DNA of 64,000 bases from Verrucomicrobiaceae bacterium (GTDB taxonomy: Bacteria > Verrucomicrobiota > Verrucomicrobiia > Verrucomicrobiales > Verrucomicrobiaceae): assembly GCA_027484445.1 (NCBI GenBank), contig JAIXSY010000025.1, positions 310,001 to 374,000 of the forward strand, written 5' to 3'. This document shows positions 1-9,498 of the stretch, piece by piece; the stretch's first letter is position 1, and each line of letters starts with the position of its first letter. Under the pieces are notes generated by a model. The model did no database searches. It had not been told where the DNA came from and worked only from the letters and a program-made list of their open reading frames with translations. The translations under genes and the position numbers were made by a program.

Positions 1-1
1 C

Positions 2-58
2 TCCGCCATGGGCGGACACAACGCTGCCGTGAGCCTGCGCGTGCCTCCCGTGCCATGA
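2..58 (+). CDS. C-terminal tail of a truncated upstream gene, possibly a beta-ketoacyl-ACP synthase
   Basis: The first 57 bases read open and end in TGA at 56-58, giving a tail that contains MGGHNAAVSLRV. A GGHN or GGTN motif close to the C terminus is typical of FabF-type condensing enzymes, and fabH follows on the same strand, so a second fatty-acid condensing enzyme would fit. Only 18 residues are visible, so the assignment is tentative and the stretch could be chance. The 207 bases between this stop and fabH hold no other feature I can support. Confidence 0.35.
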   Translation, partial: SAMGGHNAAVSLRVPPVP

Positions 59-265
59 ACCAAGCTCATTTTATACCTTCCCCAAACCGTGGCTGGCACG
101 CCCAAACCCCTGAACGTCAAGATTTTGACCCTTTTGCATCGGCCTTTTTCGCTGTCTCCTTTTGGCGCTGGACATGAAGTGTGAAAAGACCACCTCCTTC
201 CTTGCAGTGAGCGCGGCTCTCTCTTCCATCCTAAATACGGTTCATTTTACTTTTTTCTGACATCC

Positions 266-1264
266 ATGTCCCAGCCCTGTGTTTCTTCCATCATCGGTAC
301 CGGCAGCTACATGCCGGAGAAAGTGCTGACGAACGACGACCTGTCGAAGATCGTGGACACCTCCGATGAATGGATCACCACCCGCACGGGCATCAAGGAG
401 CGCCGAATCGCCGCTGATGATCAGGCCACCAGTGACCTCGCCAGCGAGGCAGCCCGGCGCGCCATGGCCAATGCAGGCGTCACGGCAGAAGAGATCGACC
501 TGATCGTCTGTGCCACCGTCACACCAGACATGTTTTTCCCCAGCACGGCCTGCATCGTGCAGCGGAAGATCGGTGCCGGCCGCGCGGTGTGTTTCGACAT
601 CAGCGCGGCCTGTTCGGGTTTTGTCTATGCCCTGCAGGTGGCACGGCACTTTCTGAACGCTGGCACCCGCCAGACCGCACTGGTCATCGGCGCGGAGAAG
701 CTGAGCAGCCTGGTGAATTGGCAAGATCGCAACACCTGCGTGCTTTTTGGCGATGGCGCAGGGGCCGTCGTCATCCGTGCGACGGATGCTGCCGATGCCC
801 CTGGGCGTGTGCTGAGCACCGTGATGGGCAGCGATGGAAACCTCGTGGATTTGCTGAAAGTGCCCGGCGGGGGCAGTGCCTGTCCTGTGACGCCGCAAAA
901 CATCGACCAGCGGCTGAATACCGTTCACATGGAAGGTCGCGAGACCTTCAAGCACGCCGTAACACGCATGAGTGCCGCAGCGGAAGAGGCGCTAAAGCTC
1001 GCTGGCCTGACCAAGGACGACATCAGCCTCGTCATTCCCCACCAAGCGAACGCACGCATCATCACCGCCATCGCCGATCGCCTTGGCCTGCCCGAGGAGA
1101 AGACCTTCATGAACCTGCACAAGTATGGCAACACCAGTGCGGCGACGATTCCAGTCGCACTGGATGAGGCCCACCACGAAGGCCGCCTGAAGCCCGGAGA
1201 TGTCGTGCTGCTGGTCGCCTTCGGCGGCGGCTTCACTTGGGCAGCGTCCGTGCTGCGTTGGTAA
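266..1264 (+). CDS. fabH: 3-oxoacyl-[acyl-carrier-protein] synthase III (KAS III)
   Basis: This cytoplasmic enzyme starts type II fatty-acid synthesis by condensing acetyl-CoA, or another short acyl-CoA, with malonyl-ACP. The 332-residue product has the usual family length. The catalytic triad is visible: Cys116 in AACSGF, His259 in IPHQANAR and Asn289 in YGNTSAA, followed by the glycine-rich FGGGFTW near residues 319-325. The N terminus (IIGTGSYMPEKVLTNDDL) also matches the family. The first ATG is used; no strong ribosome-binding site is visible. It stands alone on the plus strand, with neither plsX nor rpmF visible next to it. Confidence 0.97.
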   Translation: MSQPCVSSIIGTGSYMPEKVLTNDDLSKIVDTSDEWITTRTGIKERRIAADDQATSDLASEAARRAMANAGVTAEEIDLIVCATVTPDMFFPSTACIVQRKIGAGRAVCFDISAACSGFVYALQVARHFLNAGTRQTALVIGAEKLSSLVNWQDRNTCVLFGDGAGAVVIRATDAADAPGRVLSTVMGSDGNLVDLLKVPGGGSACPVTPQNIDQRLNTVHMEGRETFKHAVTRMSAAAEEALKLAGLTKDDISLVIPHQANARIITAIADRLGLPEEKTFMNLHKYGNTSAATIPVALDEAHHEGRLKPGDVVLLVAFGGGFTWAASVLRW

Positions 1265-1355
1265 AGCAGTGCTTTCAGCGCAGGGCGATGTTCCTTACGC
1301 AAATCTGCATCTCTCAGATTGCCTGTCTGGCAACTGACGCCCATGCTAGCGAACC

Positions 1356-2213
1356 ATGCTTCGCCTCTTCCTTGCCTTTTGGGTCTTCTTCACCGGCATC
1401 AGCCTCGCCCAGCAGCCCAGTGCCGCGCCTGCCACACCGACACCCGCAGGGACATCCGCAAGCTTGGAGAGAATCGTGGCTTCTGCCATGCAGATGCCTG
1501 CTTGGCGCTCGGCAAGACACCAGGTGGAGCGTCTGACGATCCTGCGTGACAAGGCCTTGGCGCAGAAAAATCCAACTGAGCCAGTTTCAGATCGATTTGT
1601 CATCACCACGCTCGGGGGACCGGTGGATTTGGTGCGCTTTTTTGGCCTCGCCCGCATCGTCTGTGGCGGCAAAGATCGCCGCGCCAGCCTGCTGAAGGAA
1701 TACCAGCGTGAGAAAGGAGAAGTCACCCCCGATGACCTGCCCAGCAATGCGCTGGGTGCCCTTTTTGGCGAAGAACTGCGGCCTCACATGCGCGATACGG
1801 GACACGACCTTGTGCCAGACCTGAGGCGTTTTTTTGCGAGTCTGCAACCTGCGGATGATGCTGCCATCAAGCGCCACAGTTACCAGCGACTCGTGCATGG
1901 CTTGGAGGCAGAAACCACAGAGCAGCAAAGGGCCGCGAGCCGTGACTGGCGCAAGGCTGAGCCACTCTACCTCGTCTCTCTGCTGGCTCCTGAGCGTGCC
2001 TCGACGATCCCGAATGCTGAAGCGGCCCTGCATGCCGCAGGTCTGGAAACACGCCGAGTCCAGGGCCTGCCGATTGTGATTGAGCGCATTGGCACTCCTG
2101 ATCCTCAGCCACCCCCACCCCGTGCGGTGCCAGTGCCAGAGGATCGCCCGCTGCGGCTACCGCTAAGACCGAAGCCCCAGGGTCCGAGCCGGGCTGTGCC
2201 GGTGCCGGAATGA
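1356..2213 (+). CDS. Secreted protein with proline-rich tail, function unknown
   Basis: I do not recognise a family for this 285-residue protein. Residues 1-18 look like a signal peptide (hydrophobic run FLAFWVFFTGISLA, then QQ), so it probably leaves the cytoplasm. After a Pro/Ala-rich linker comes a mostly helical charged region at about residues 30-240. The last 40 residues are proline-rich and contain RAVPVPE twice, once at the very C terminus. It lies 91 bases after fabH and just before tRNA-Val, with no evident operon partner. Coding is supported by the signal peptide and length, but no catalytic motif was seen. Confidence 0.75.
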   Translation: MLRLFLAFWVFFTGISLAQQPSAAPATPTPAGTSASLERIVASAMQMPAWRSARHQVERLTILRDKALAQKNPTEPVSDRFVITTLGGPVDLVRFFGLARIVCGGKDRRASLLKEYQREKGEVTPDDLPSNALGALFGEELRPHMRDTGHDLVPDLRRFFASLQPADDAAIKRHSYQRLVHGLEAETTEQQRAASRDWRKAEPLYLVSLLAPERASTIPNAEAALHAAGLETRRVQGLPIVIERIGTPDPQPPPPRAVPVPEDRPLRLPLRPKPQGPSRAVPVPE

Positions 2214-2286
2214 TCAAGTCCACACCTGGCAGGAAAAGCTCTTGCCAGACGCCTGAGAGGCGGCACTATCGCCGCCCGCCAACGCT

Positions 2287-2361
2287 GCACGGATAGCTCA
2301 GCGGTAGAGCGTCTGTCTTACACACAGATGGTCGGGGGTTCGAATCCCTCTCCGTGCACCA
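2287..2361 (+). tRNA. tRNA-Val (anticodon UAC)
   Basis: A full cloverleaf can be drawn by eye. The acceptor stem is GCACGGA with TCCGTGC, the D stem GCTC with GAGC, and the anticodon stem TCTGT with ACAGA. The loop CTTACAC gives anticodon TAC at 2319-2321, which reads GUA. The T arm has GGGGG and CCCTC around TTCGAAT, with one G-U pair. The discriminator base is A2358, and CCA is encoded at 2359-2361. No tRNA or rRNA neighbours it, and no integrase or attachment duplication was seen nearby. Confidence 0.97.
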
Positions 2362-2410
2362 TTTGAATCGTGAAAAAGCTCAACGCAGGTTCTGCCCAGG
2401 CAACCTCAGG

Positions 2411-2448
2411 CGACAAAAAAGCTTCCGCCATGAGGCATGACGGAAGCT
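2411..2448 (-). terminator. Intrinsic terminator of the secreted thioredoxin gene
   Basis: The arms at 2420-2427 and 2441-2448 pair perfectly (AGCTTCCG with CGGAAGCT). One mismatch and four further pairs then close a three-base loop. Read on the minus strand, the stem is followed by a run of six U from the A tract at 2415-2420. It lies 30 bases beyond the stop of the minus-strand thioredoxin gene. Confidence 0.85.
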
Positions 2449-2477
2449 CACAAAATTCAGCAGTTGGCTCTGGCAAA

Positions 2478-2900
2478 TCACTTGCCTGACTTCTCAGCGA
2501 CCTTGGTCAGGATGCCTGCAAACTCAGCCGCAGACACACCCCCGACTTGGCTGATCAGCGCTTTGCCTTCTTTGTCGAGGAACTGCACATGGGGGATGCC
2601 CTGCACCTTGTATTGTTCAGCGGCTTTCGCATTCGCCTCTTCATCGACGTCCAGGTAGGCCCAGACGAATTTGTCCTGCAGTGGCTTCACTTCAGCGCTT
2701 GGATAGACGCTCTTTTTCATCGCCTGGCAGGGCGGGCACCAGGCTGCGGAAAAGACGAGAACGACGGGCTTGCCTTCTTTTTTGGCCGTGGCCAGCGCTT
2801 CTTCGTAGTTCGTTCCGAACTGGGGGCTGCCTTTCGGGAAATCAGCCGCCATGGCAGGAAGGATAAGGGCAGCGGCCAGAAGGATGAGGAGTTTTTTCAT
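2478..2900 (-). CDS. Secreted thioredoxin-fold protein
   Basis: This 140-residue exported protein probably works as a thiol-disulfide oxidoreductase in the periplasm. Residues 1-18 form a signal peptide (MKKLLILLAAALILPAMA). The redox motif CPPC lies at residues 55-58 inside FSAAWCPPCQAMK, and a cis-proline is seen in GIPHVQF. This is the DUF255/thioredoxin_7-like layout in which a long helix precedes the strand carrying the motif. The frame stays open upstream to 3092, but the MKKLL start gives a clean signal peptide and avoids overlapping the ABC transporter. No partner cytochrome-biogenesis gene is adjacent, so the substrate is unknown. Confidence 0.88.
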   Translation of the reverse strand: MKKLLILLAAALILPAMAADFPKGSPQFGTNYEEALATAKKEGKPVVLVFSAAWCPPCQAMKKSVYPSAEVKPLQDKFVWAYLDVDEEANAKAAEQYKVQGIPHVQFLDKEGKALISQVGGVSAAEFAGILTKVAEKSGK

Positions 2901-2946
2901 AGAGGGAAGTCCTGTAGGACAGGGATAAGACGTCGAATGTTGTATT

Positions 2947-4725
2947 TTATTCCAACTGCAAACGAGCCAGCGTGCCGTAAAGGCCACCAGGCTTGGCGAT
3001 GAGTTCATCGTGCGTGCCACGCTCGACAATGGTGCCGCCAGACATGACCAAGATTTGATCGCAGCGCCGCACCGTGGACAGGCGGTGGGCAATGATCAGG
3101 CTGGTGCGGTTTTCCATCAGCTTATCCAGCGCGTCCTGCACGAGCCGCTCACTCTCCGCATCCAGGCTACTGGTGGCCTCATCCAGGATGAGGATGGCAG
3201 GATTTGCCAAGATGGCGCGCGCGATGGCGATGCGCTGGCGCTGGCCCCCGGAAAGCTGAGTGCCGCGTTCACCGACCAGGGTGTCGTAGCCCTCCGGCAT
3301 TTTTTCGATGAAAAGATGCGCGTTGGCCTGCTTAGCCGCCTCGATGATTTCCGCCTCCGTGGCATCTGGTTTGCCATAGGCGATGTTTTCCCGGATGCTG
3401 CCGCCAAAGAGCAGCACCTCCTGTGGCACAAGGCCAAGGTTTCGACGCAGTAGCGGCAGGGGCATGTCCTGGATGGGCGTGCCGTCGATGAGGATTTCAC
3501 CGCCACTGGGCTCATAAAAGCGGTAGAGAAGAGAAACCGTGGTGGTTTTCCCAGAGCCGCTGGGACCGACAAGCGCGATGCGCTGGCCGGCCTCCGCTTT
3601 GAAACCAAACTCACGCAGCACGACCGCATCGGGGCGCGTGGGGTAGGCGAAGGTGACGTTTTGGACTTCGATCTCCCCGCGGAAGCGACGCAGGTCGGGC
3701 GCCGGTTCTTGGGGCTCCAGGGGCTCGCAGAGCAGCTCGCGCACGCGATCCGTGGCTCCCAGCGTGCGTTGGAGCTGCGTGATGAGCTCCGAAAACTGCG
3801 CAAATGAAGCGGCGATCATGCCGCTGAGCGCCGCGAAACGAGACAGTGCAGGTGTCTCGATCTCTCCGGAGGCCAGCATGCTCAGGGCAGCCCAGATGAC
3901 CACGATGAGGGCCACGCTGAAGGAGAAGATGATGAAGGCGATGAAGGCCGCACGTGGGGCCGCTGCGCGCAGCGCCATGGACAGGAACTCACCCAGACGC
4001 GCCTCATAGCGTGCCGACTCATGCACCTCGTTGGCAAAGGCCTTCACGCTGACGATGCTTTGCAGGCTTTCTTCGACAATAACCTGTGAGGCAGCCAAGC
4101 TGTCTTGAGACTTGCGCACCAGCTTGCGAATGCGAGCGCCAAAGAGAGCGATCATGACGATGGCCACCGGCACCGTGCCCACCATGACGAGCGCCAGCTT
4201 GATGGAGATCTGCATCACCAAAACCAAGCAACCGCTCAGCATCACGGTATGCCGCAGCAGCATCGGGATGGTCATCACCAGCGTCTCCCGCATGGATTCC
4301 ACATCATTGGCGATGCGGGAGGCTAGCTCACCGACACGGCGTTTGTTGAGCGTGCCCATGGGCAGGCGGATGATGCGGCTGAAGGTATCCTTGCGTAGCT
4401 GGGCCAGCGCACGTTCGGAAGCCTTGGCAAAGAGCATGATGCGAAAAAAGGCGATCACTGCCTGGGCGGCCACCAGGGCAAGCATGATCCAGAGCGTGCG
4501 GTGCATCTCCTGCTTCCACTCAGGCCCTTGGGCACCAGCCAGTCCTTTCCCGGCCAGGTCCGACATCAGGTAGATGAAGGCTACCGTTAGCCCTGCTGTC
4601 AGCGCCAGCGCCAGCATCGCGGGGATGAAAACATTGAAGTGCGGACGCAGGTAGCGCAGGAAGAAGGCAGCGTCGCGCCAGGCAGAGCGGTCCCAGATTT
4701 TCTTCGTGGCGGGGGCGTCAGACAT
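2947..4725 (-). CDS. ABC transporter, fused permease and ATPase (MsbA-like exporter)
   Basis: This 592-residue half-transporter should work as a homodimer in the inner membrane, exporting a lipid or other hydrophobic substrate. The N-terminal half has about six membrane helices (residues 20-310). The ATPase domain shows a Walker A GPSGSGKTT, signature LSGGQRQRIAIARA, Walker B ILILDEATSSLD and switch histidine in IIAHRLSTV. The start at MSDAPATKK gives the usual family length; an upstream extension to 4848 is possible but has an unlikely composition. MsbA lipid flippase is the closest functional guess, but substrate cannot be read from sequence and no lipopolysaccharide gene is adjacent. It is divergent from the kinase gene across about 190 bases. 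Confidence 0.93.
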   Translation of the reverse strand: MSDAPATKKIWDRSAWRDAAFFLRYLRPHFNVFIPAMLALALTAGLTVAFIYLMSDLAGKGLAGAQGPEWKQEMHRTLWIMLALVAAQAVIAFFRIMLFAKASERALAQLRKDTFSRIIRLPMGTLNKRRVGELASRIANDVESMRETLVMTIPMLLRHTVMLSGCLVLVMQISIKLALVMVGTVPVAIVMIALFGARIRKLVRKSQDSLAASQVIVEESLQSIVSVKAFANEVHESARYEARLGEFLSMALRAAAPRAAFIAFIIFSFSVALIVVIWAALSMLASGEIETPALSRFAALSGMIAASFAQFSELITQLQRTLGATDRVRELLCEPLEPQEPAPDLRRFRGEIEVQNVTFAYPTRPDAVVLREFGFKAEAGQRIALVGPSGSGKTTTVSLLYRFYEPSGGEILIDGTPIQDMPLPLLRRNLGLVPQEVLLFGGSIRENIAYGKPDATEAEIIEAAKQANAHLFIEKMPEGYDTLVGERGTQLSGGQRQRIAIARAILANPAILILDEATSSLDAESERLVQDALDKLMENRTSLIIAHRLSTVRRCDQILVMSGGTIVERGTHDELIAKPGGLYGTLARLQLE

Positions 4726-4916
4726 CAGGGGCAGGAGGGGAAGTTGAGTGAAGGAGAAACCATGGCCGCGAGGCGCGGGGCGCAAAAGGGGAGCGCGCCA
4801 GAGTGACGTCAACCGCGAAGGCATGAGCAGGGCTGAACTTTTCCCCAACCTGAGCCCGAGGATTCTTGGGTCTTGTGTTGTGCCCGGTGGACAGGCTGCG
4901 TATCATTTTTCCTCGA

Positions 4917-7343
4917 ATGCCTCCCGTCCCCTCCGATCTGCCACCTCCTGACCTGCCTTTGCAAGAGGCAGAGGAAGCAGCCACCGGCTCGGAAACCATG
5001 GGGGGACTGCCCGCACCGCCGGAACCTGCACCGAGCCCGCGCAAGAAGAACGGCCCTGCATCGCACCGCGATGATATTGTCATTCCCGACTACACCTTGA
5101 TCCGCCGCATCGGCTCCGGTGCCTACGGCGAGGTCTGGCTGGCGCAAAGTGTGACAGGAGCCTACCGCGCTGTGAAGATCGTGTGGCGAGAGGACTTCGA
5201 ACTGACACGGACCTTTCAGCGTGAATTCCTGGGCATTCAGCAATTTGAGCCCATTTCCCGGGGGCACCCCTGCCTAGTCCACATCCTGCACGTGGGCTGG
5301 AATGAGGCGCGCGGCTTTTACTACTGTGTGATGGAGCTGGCAGACGAGGCTGAGGAAGGACCCAACTTCGAAAATGTGCAGACCTACGTGCCGCGCACTC
5401 TCGGCACCGACATGAAGCGCCATGGCCGACTGGACCTGGTCTTTTGCCGGGATGCAGGCGTGTACATGGCAGATGCGCTGCACTACATGCACAACCGCGG
5501 CCTGACGCACCGCGACATCAAGCCCTCGAACATCATTTTCTGCGGTGGCGTCTGCAAGCTGGCCGACATCGGCCTCGTCGCTGCTCTGGGAGAGCGCACC
5601 TTTGTCGGCACGGAGGGCTTTGTGCCCCCCGAAGGTCCCGGCACTCCGCAGGCAGACATCTACAGCTTGGGCAAGGTGCTCTACGAAATGAGCAGCGGCA
5701 AAGACCGCATGGAGTTCCCGGAGATTCCGGCCAACCTGAGCGATGAGGAATGGCCCTTTTGGGTCGATTTGAACCGCGTGATCTGCAAGGCCTGTGCGCC
5801 TGATCTGAAGGAGCGCTTCCAGAACGCGGGTGAATTTGCCGAGGCCCTGCAACGGGTCGGAATGAAACGGGAAGAAAGCCTTTCGCGACGTCTGATCCGC
5901 GCGGCAGTGATCACGCTGATCAGCTCCTGTGCAGCAGGGGCAGGCCTGCATTCAGCCAAGTATCAGCAGGAATGGGCGTATGAACTGCCACTGCCCGTGC
6001 GCCCTGCACCGGCGCCGATCCAACCGCAGAGTGGCAAACCCTGGCAAAACATGGACGGCCAGTGGTTCAGCCACGCCAAAGATCGCCACGTCGCCGACCT
6101 GCCTGTGGAGGTAACGACCTTCCGCAGCTTTCTGGAGTCCACCCTGCGCGCCGCAGCCTTTGATGTGGTGCCTTTTGCCACCCCTGACAAACGCGTGCTG
6201 AACTGCGTGATGGTGCCCGGCCCTGATGCCGATGCCTTCTGCGCCTGGATGACCTCGCGCGACCGCCGCAGCGGACGGTTAGACATCGACCACGAATACG
6301 CTTGGCGCGCGGCAGACATCAAGCTGCCGACTGGCATGACCCCTACGCCAGGCCGTCAGGCCATCCGCACCGAGATTGTGCGCGTGCTCTACGGCAAAGT
6401 CAGCATCAGCACGACTCCGCCCGGTGCGGAAGTGTGGAATGCCAATGAGCTGATCGGGCGCACCCCTGTGCGGCTGGACAAAACACGGGCGGAGAAGTTC
6501 GCCTTCGAAATCCGCCTGCCTGGCTACAAGGCTGAATCCGTGAACGGTGAGCTGAAAGTAGGGCAGTCGATGAGCTTCAACCTGCGCCTGCGAGCCACGG
6601 GCGCGGTCGTCTTTGGCAAACTGTGGGAAAACAGCCTGGGGATGAAGCTGGCCCCGCTGGGACGCGCGATGATTGCCACCACTGAAACGCGCCGACGTGA
6701 GTTCGCGGAGTTCGCTCGCAGCACAGGCCTCGCGGATCTGCCGGCTCGCCTGCTGGAGGAGGGAGCAGACCTGCCCGTCACTCTGGTTTCCCGAACAGAG
6801 GCTGAGCAGTTCTGCCGCTGGCTGACCGACCGCGAACGCGGCAAAGGCCTGCTGGAGCCTGATCAAGAGTATCGCCTACCGACCGATGACGAATGGAGCA
6901 TGGCTGTGAACCTGCCACGGGAGATTGGAGCCAGTGCTGCCCAGCGCAGCGCGGCCATTGGTGGCTTTTACCCCTGGGGGTTCACCGCCATCCCGCCCGC
7001 GCGCACAGGAAACTTTGCCGATCAATCCGCCGATGCCTCCGGCAAAGCGGCCATCGCGGGTTACAAAGACGGTTTCAGCGGTCCTGCCCCAGTGGCGAGC
7101 TTTCGCGCCGATGCCCGCACGCAGCTCCATGACCTGTCCGGCAATGTCTGGGAATGGGTCGCCGATGCGTGGGCCGAGGACGGCACGGGTGGGGTGGTGC
7201 GCGGGGGGAGTTACACGACCTACCTGAGCCGCGAGTTGCTCGCCTCTTATCGGCGTTCCGTGCCCGTGGAGGCTCAACTGCCCGATGTAGGCTTCCGCAT
7301 CCTCCTCAGCAGCTTAGGGCTTCACGCCCGTGAGGAAGACTAA
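4917..7343 (+). CDS. Serine/threonine protein kinase fused to PEGA and formylglycine-generating-enzyme-like domains
   Basis: An 808-residue multidomain protein. The kinase domain (about 59-315) has the glycine loop GSGAYGEV (66-73), catalytic Lys87 in AVKIV, HRDIKPSN (198-205) and DIG in place of DFG at 217-219. A membrane helix follows at about 325-344, so the rest is probably outside the cytoplasm. There is a truncated FGE-like repeat (about 395-470), a PEGA-type region (about 493-558, STTPPGAEVW) and a fuller FGE/SUMF1-fold domain (565-800) with YRLPTDDEW, GNVWEW and VRGGSY. The C-terminal region of this last domain has no cysteines, so the oxidase pair of true FGE appears absent and it may bind a ligand instead. 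A TTG start 51 bases upstream is possible; the ATG at 4917 is preferred. Confidence 0.9.
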   Translation: MPPVPSDLPPPDLPLQEAEEAATGSETMGGLPAPPEPAPSPRKKNGPASHRDDIVIPDYTLIRRIGSGAYGEVWLAQSVTGAYRAVKIVWREDFELTRTFQREFLGIQQFEPISRGHPCLVHILHVGWNEARGFYYCVMELADEAEEGPNFENVQTYVPRTLGTDMKRHGRLDLVFCRDAGVYMADALHYMHNRGLTHRDIKPSNIIFCGGVCKLADIGLVAALGERTFVGTEGFVPPEGPGTPQADIYSLGKVLYEMSSGKDRMEFPEIPANLSDEEWPFWVDLNRVICKACAPDLKERFQNAGEFAEALQRVGMKREESLSRRLIRAAVITLISSCAAGAGLHSAKYQQEWAYELPLPVRPAPAPIQPQSGKPWQNMDGQWFSHAKDRHVADLPVEVTTFRSFLESTLRAAAFDVVPFATPDKRVLNCVMVPGPDADAFCAWMTSRDRRSGRLDIDHEYAWRAADIKLPTGMTPTPGRQAIRTEIVRVLYGKVSISTTPPGAEVWNANELIGRTPVRLDKTRAEKFAFEIRLPGYKAESVNGELKVGQSMSFNLRLRATGAVVFGKLWENSLGMKLAPLGRAMIATTETRRREFAEFARSTGLADLPARLLEEGADLPVTLVSRTEAEQFCRWLTDRERGKGLLEPDQEYRLPTDDEWSMAVNLPREIGASAAQRSAAIGGFYPWGFTAIPPARTGNFADQSADASGKAAIAGYKDGFSGPAPVASFRADARTQLHDLSGNVWEWVADAWAEDGTGGVVRGGSYTTYLSRELLASYRRSVPVEAQLPDVGFRILLSSLGLHAREED

Positions 7344-7370
7344 TCCCCTCACGACCCGCCTGCATCCTTT

Positions 7371-8477
7371 ATGCCGAAGTCTGAGGAACCCCTGCCGAGC
7401 CAGCTGAAGGATTGGTTTGATGAAAAACGCTACCGCCAACTCGCAGACGAGTTCGCTCAGATCACTCCACGTTTTCAAAAGCAAACCTTTCTCGACCTGA
7501 CCCTGAATGGGCTAGAGTCACGCAGCCTCATGCAGCGGCTGCACCAGTGCGCGCTCGCGACCGATGCCGCCCTGCCTGGCAGCTATTCGCAAAAGCTAAA
7601 GGTGCTGCAGCAGCTAGCACCCCGAATCGGTCATAGCTTTGTCGCCATCTTCCTCAGCGATTTCGTGGCCACCTATGGGCAGCATGATTTTGACACCTCG
7701 CTAGAGGCGCTGCGCAGCTTTACCCGCTATGGCTCTTCCGAATTTGCGGTGCGTCCCTTCATCGCCGCCGACCCTGAACGAACGCTGAAGCGTCTGCTGG
7801 CCTGGACGGCTGACCCGGATGAGCACGTGCGCCGCCTGGCCAGCGAAGGCTCCCGCCCGCGCCTGCCCTGGGGGATGAAGCTGAAAGCGCTGGTCATTGA
7901 TCCCGAGGCTTGTGGGCCAATCCTAGAGGCGTTGAAAGCCGACTCGTCACTGTATGTCCGGCGATCCGTGGCGAATCACCTGAACGACATCACCAAGGAC
8001 CATCCCGACTGGGTCTTGACCCGGCTAGAGCACTGGGATCTGCGCCAGGAACCGCTGCGCTGGATCGCCCGACATGCCTGCCGCACCCTGATCAAGCGCG
8101 GTGATCCACGGGCACTCCGGCTCTTTGGCTTTGGGGAACAGGCCTGCCTACAGGCTGAGTTCTGCATCCAACCCGCACGGGTCACCTTGGGTCAATCCAT
8201 TCAGCTGGAAGCCCAACTGACTTCCACGAGCAAGCAGGCTCAGTCCCTGGTCGTCGATTACGTCGTTCACTACGTGAAAGCACGCGGTTCAGCATTTGCG
8301 AAGGTCTTCAAGTGGACGGAGGTCGAGCTAGCCAGCGGTGCGACTTTGACGCTAAGCAAAAAGCAAACCCTGCGCGACTTCACAACAAGGAAGCACCATG
8401 CCGGGCACCATTCGGTCGAGCTACAGGTGAACGGTGTGCGCGTGGCGCAATCAGGTTTTGCCCTGGAACTGGGCTGA
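7371..8477 (+). CDS. DNA alkylation repair protein, AlkC-like HEAT-repeat family
   Basis: The 368-residue product resembles the AlkC/AlkD superfamily of DNA glycosylases, built from HEAT-like helical repeats that remove alkylated bases such as 3-methyladenine. The tell-tale stretch is HVRRLASEGSRPRLPW at about residues 160-175, followed by repeat helices with YVRRSVANHLNDITKDHP and ARHACRTLIKRGDP. The C-terminal 100 residues look beta-rich and may be the immunoglobulin-like domain present in some family members. It starts 27 bases after the kinase fusion stop on the same strand, so cotranscription is likely, though no functional link is evident. Confidence 0.88.
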   Translation: MPKSEEPLPSQLKDWFDEKRYRQLADEFAQITPRFQKQTFLDLTLNGLESRSLMQRLHQCALATDAALPGSYSQKLKVLQQLAPRIGHSFVAIFLSDFVATYGQHDFDTSLEALRSFTRYGSSEFAVRPFIAADPERTLKRLLAWTADPDEHVRRLASEGSRPRLPWGMKLKALVIDPEACGPILEALKADSSLYVRRSVANHLNDITKDHPDWVLTRLEHWDLRQEPLRWIARHACRTLIKRGDPRALRLFGFGEQACLQAEFCIQPARVTLGQSIQLEAQLTSTSKQAQSLVVDYVVHYVKARGSAFAKVFKWTEVELASGATLTLSKKQTLRDFTTRKHHAGHHSVELQVNGVRVAQSGFALELG

Positions 8478-8527
8478 AGTCCTAGCCGTGACTTGCATGT
8501 GCAGCGGATCACGCTCCTCTAGCCGTC

Positions 8528-9406
8528 ATGACCTTGATTTCTGGAACTGCTGTCGCTGAAAAAGTCCTCGAAGAATGCCGCCGAGACATCGCGGCCCTGG
8601 CGGCTGAGGGCAAAAAGCCCGGCCTGGCCGTCATCCTCGTCGGAGATGATCCCGCCTCACGCGCCTACGTGCGCTCGAAAGACAAAAAGTGCCGTGACCT
8701 CGGCCTGCATTCGGTGAAGCTAGAACTGCCTGCCAGCACCACGCAGGAAGAGCTGCTGGCGCATGTCGAGACCCTGAACCGCGACCCTGCCATCCATGGC
8801 ATTTTGGTGCAAAGCCCACCACCGAAGCACATCGACGAAGCCGCCATCGTGCGAGCCATCGATCCGGCCAAGGATGTCGATGGCTTTCATCCGGTGAATG
8901 TGGCCAAGCTCGCCCTCGAAGATCCCACCGGCTTTGTGCCCTGCACCCCGCTCGGCTGCCAGCGTCTGCTCATCGAGGCCGGCATTCCCACCCAGGGAGC
9001 TCACGCCGTCGTTGTGGGCCGTAGCATGATCGTCGGCAAGCCCATGGCACTGCTGCTGATGGCCAAAGGCCCCGGCGGGGATGCGACCGTGACCATCGCG
9101 CATTCACGCACACGAGACTTGGCCGCCATCACCCGTCAGGCAGACATCATCATCGCCGCCATTGGACGCCCCGAGTTCATCCGCGCTGAGCATATCAAAG
9201 AAGGCGCGGTCATTATCGATGTCGGGATCAACCGTGTCGAAGCGCCCGGTACGGAAAAAGGCTACAAGCTCGTCGGCGATGTCGCCTTTGATGAAGTGGC
9301 CCCCCTGTGCAGCGCCATCACGCCCGTGCCGGGTGGCGTAGGGCCCATGACCATCGCCATGCTCATGGCCAACACCCTCAAGGCCTGCCGCCAAGCTCAG
9401 GCCTGA
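8528..9406 (+). CDS. folD: Bifunctional methylenetetrahydrofolate dehydrogenase/cyclohydrolase
   Basis: FolD interconverts 5,10-methylene-, 5,10-methenyl- and 10-formyl-tetrahydrofolate in the cytoplasm, supplying one-carbon units for purine and formyl-methionine synthesis. The 292-residue protein carries the catalytic Lys51 in YVRSK, the substrate motif [20 protein letters not shown], the cofactor-site motif [13 protein letters not shown] and the terminal GGVGPMT. The common QLPLP loop reads QSPPP here. It follows the AlkC-like gene by 50 bases, probably in one transcript. The 42-bp tandem array begins 92 bases after its stop. Confidence 0.97.
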   Translation: MTLISGTAVAEKVLEECRRDIAALAAEGKKPGLAVILVGDDPASRAYVRSKDKKCRDLGLHSVKLELPASTTQEELLAHVETLNRDPAIHGILVQSPPPKHIDEAAIVRAIDPAKDVDGFHPVNVAKLALEDPTGFVPCTPLGCQRLLIEAGIPTQGAHAVVVGRSMIVGKPMALLLMAKGPGGDATVTIAHSRTRDLAAITRQADIIIAAIGRPEFIRAEHIKEGAVIIDVGINRVEAPGTEKGYKLVGDVAFDEVAPLCSAITPVPGGVGPMTIAMLMANTLKACRQAQA

Positions 9407-9498
9407 GGCCGCAGTCCCTGGCAGCCAGCTTTCCTAGTGTGCTGCCCTGCCCTGCGAAGGGCCTTCCCTGCCGTTGGCAAACCCAGCAGTGCCTTGGG

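Noticed and set aside
2287..2361. tRNA-Val as an integration site for a mobile element
   Set aside because: No integrase, no direct repeat of the tRNA end and no change in gene style was seen on either side.
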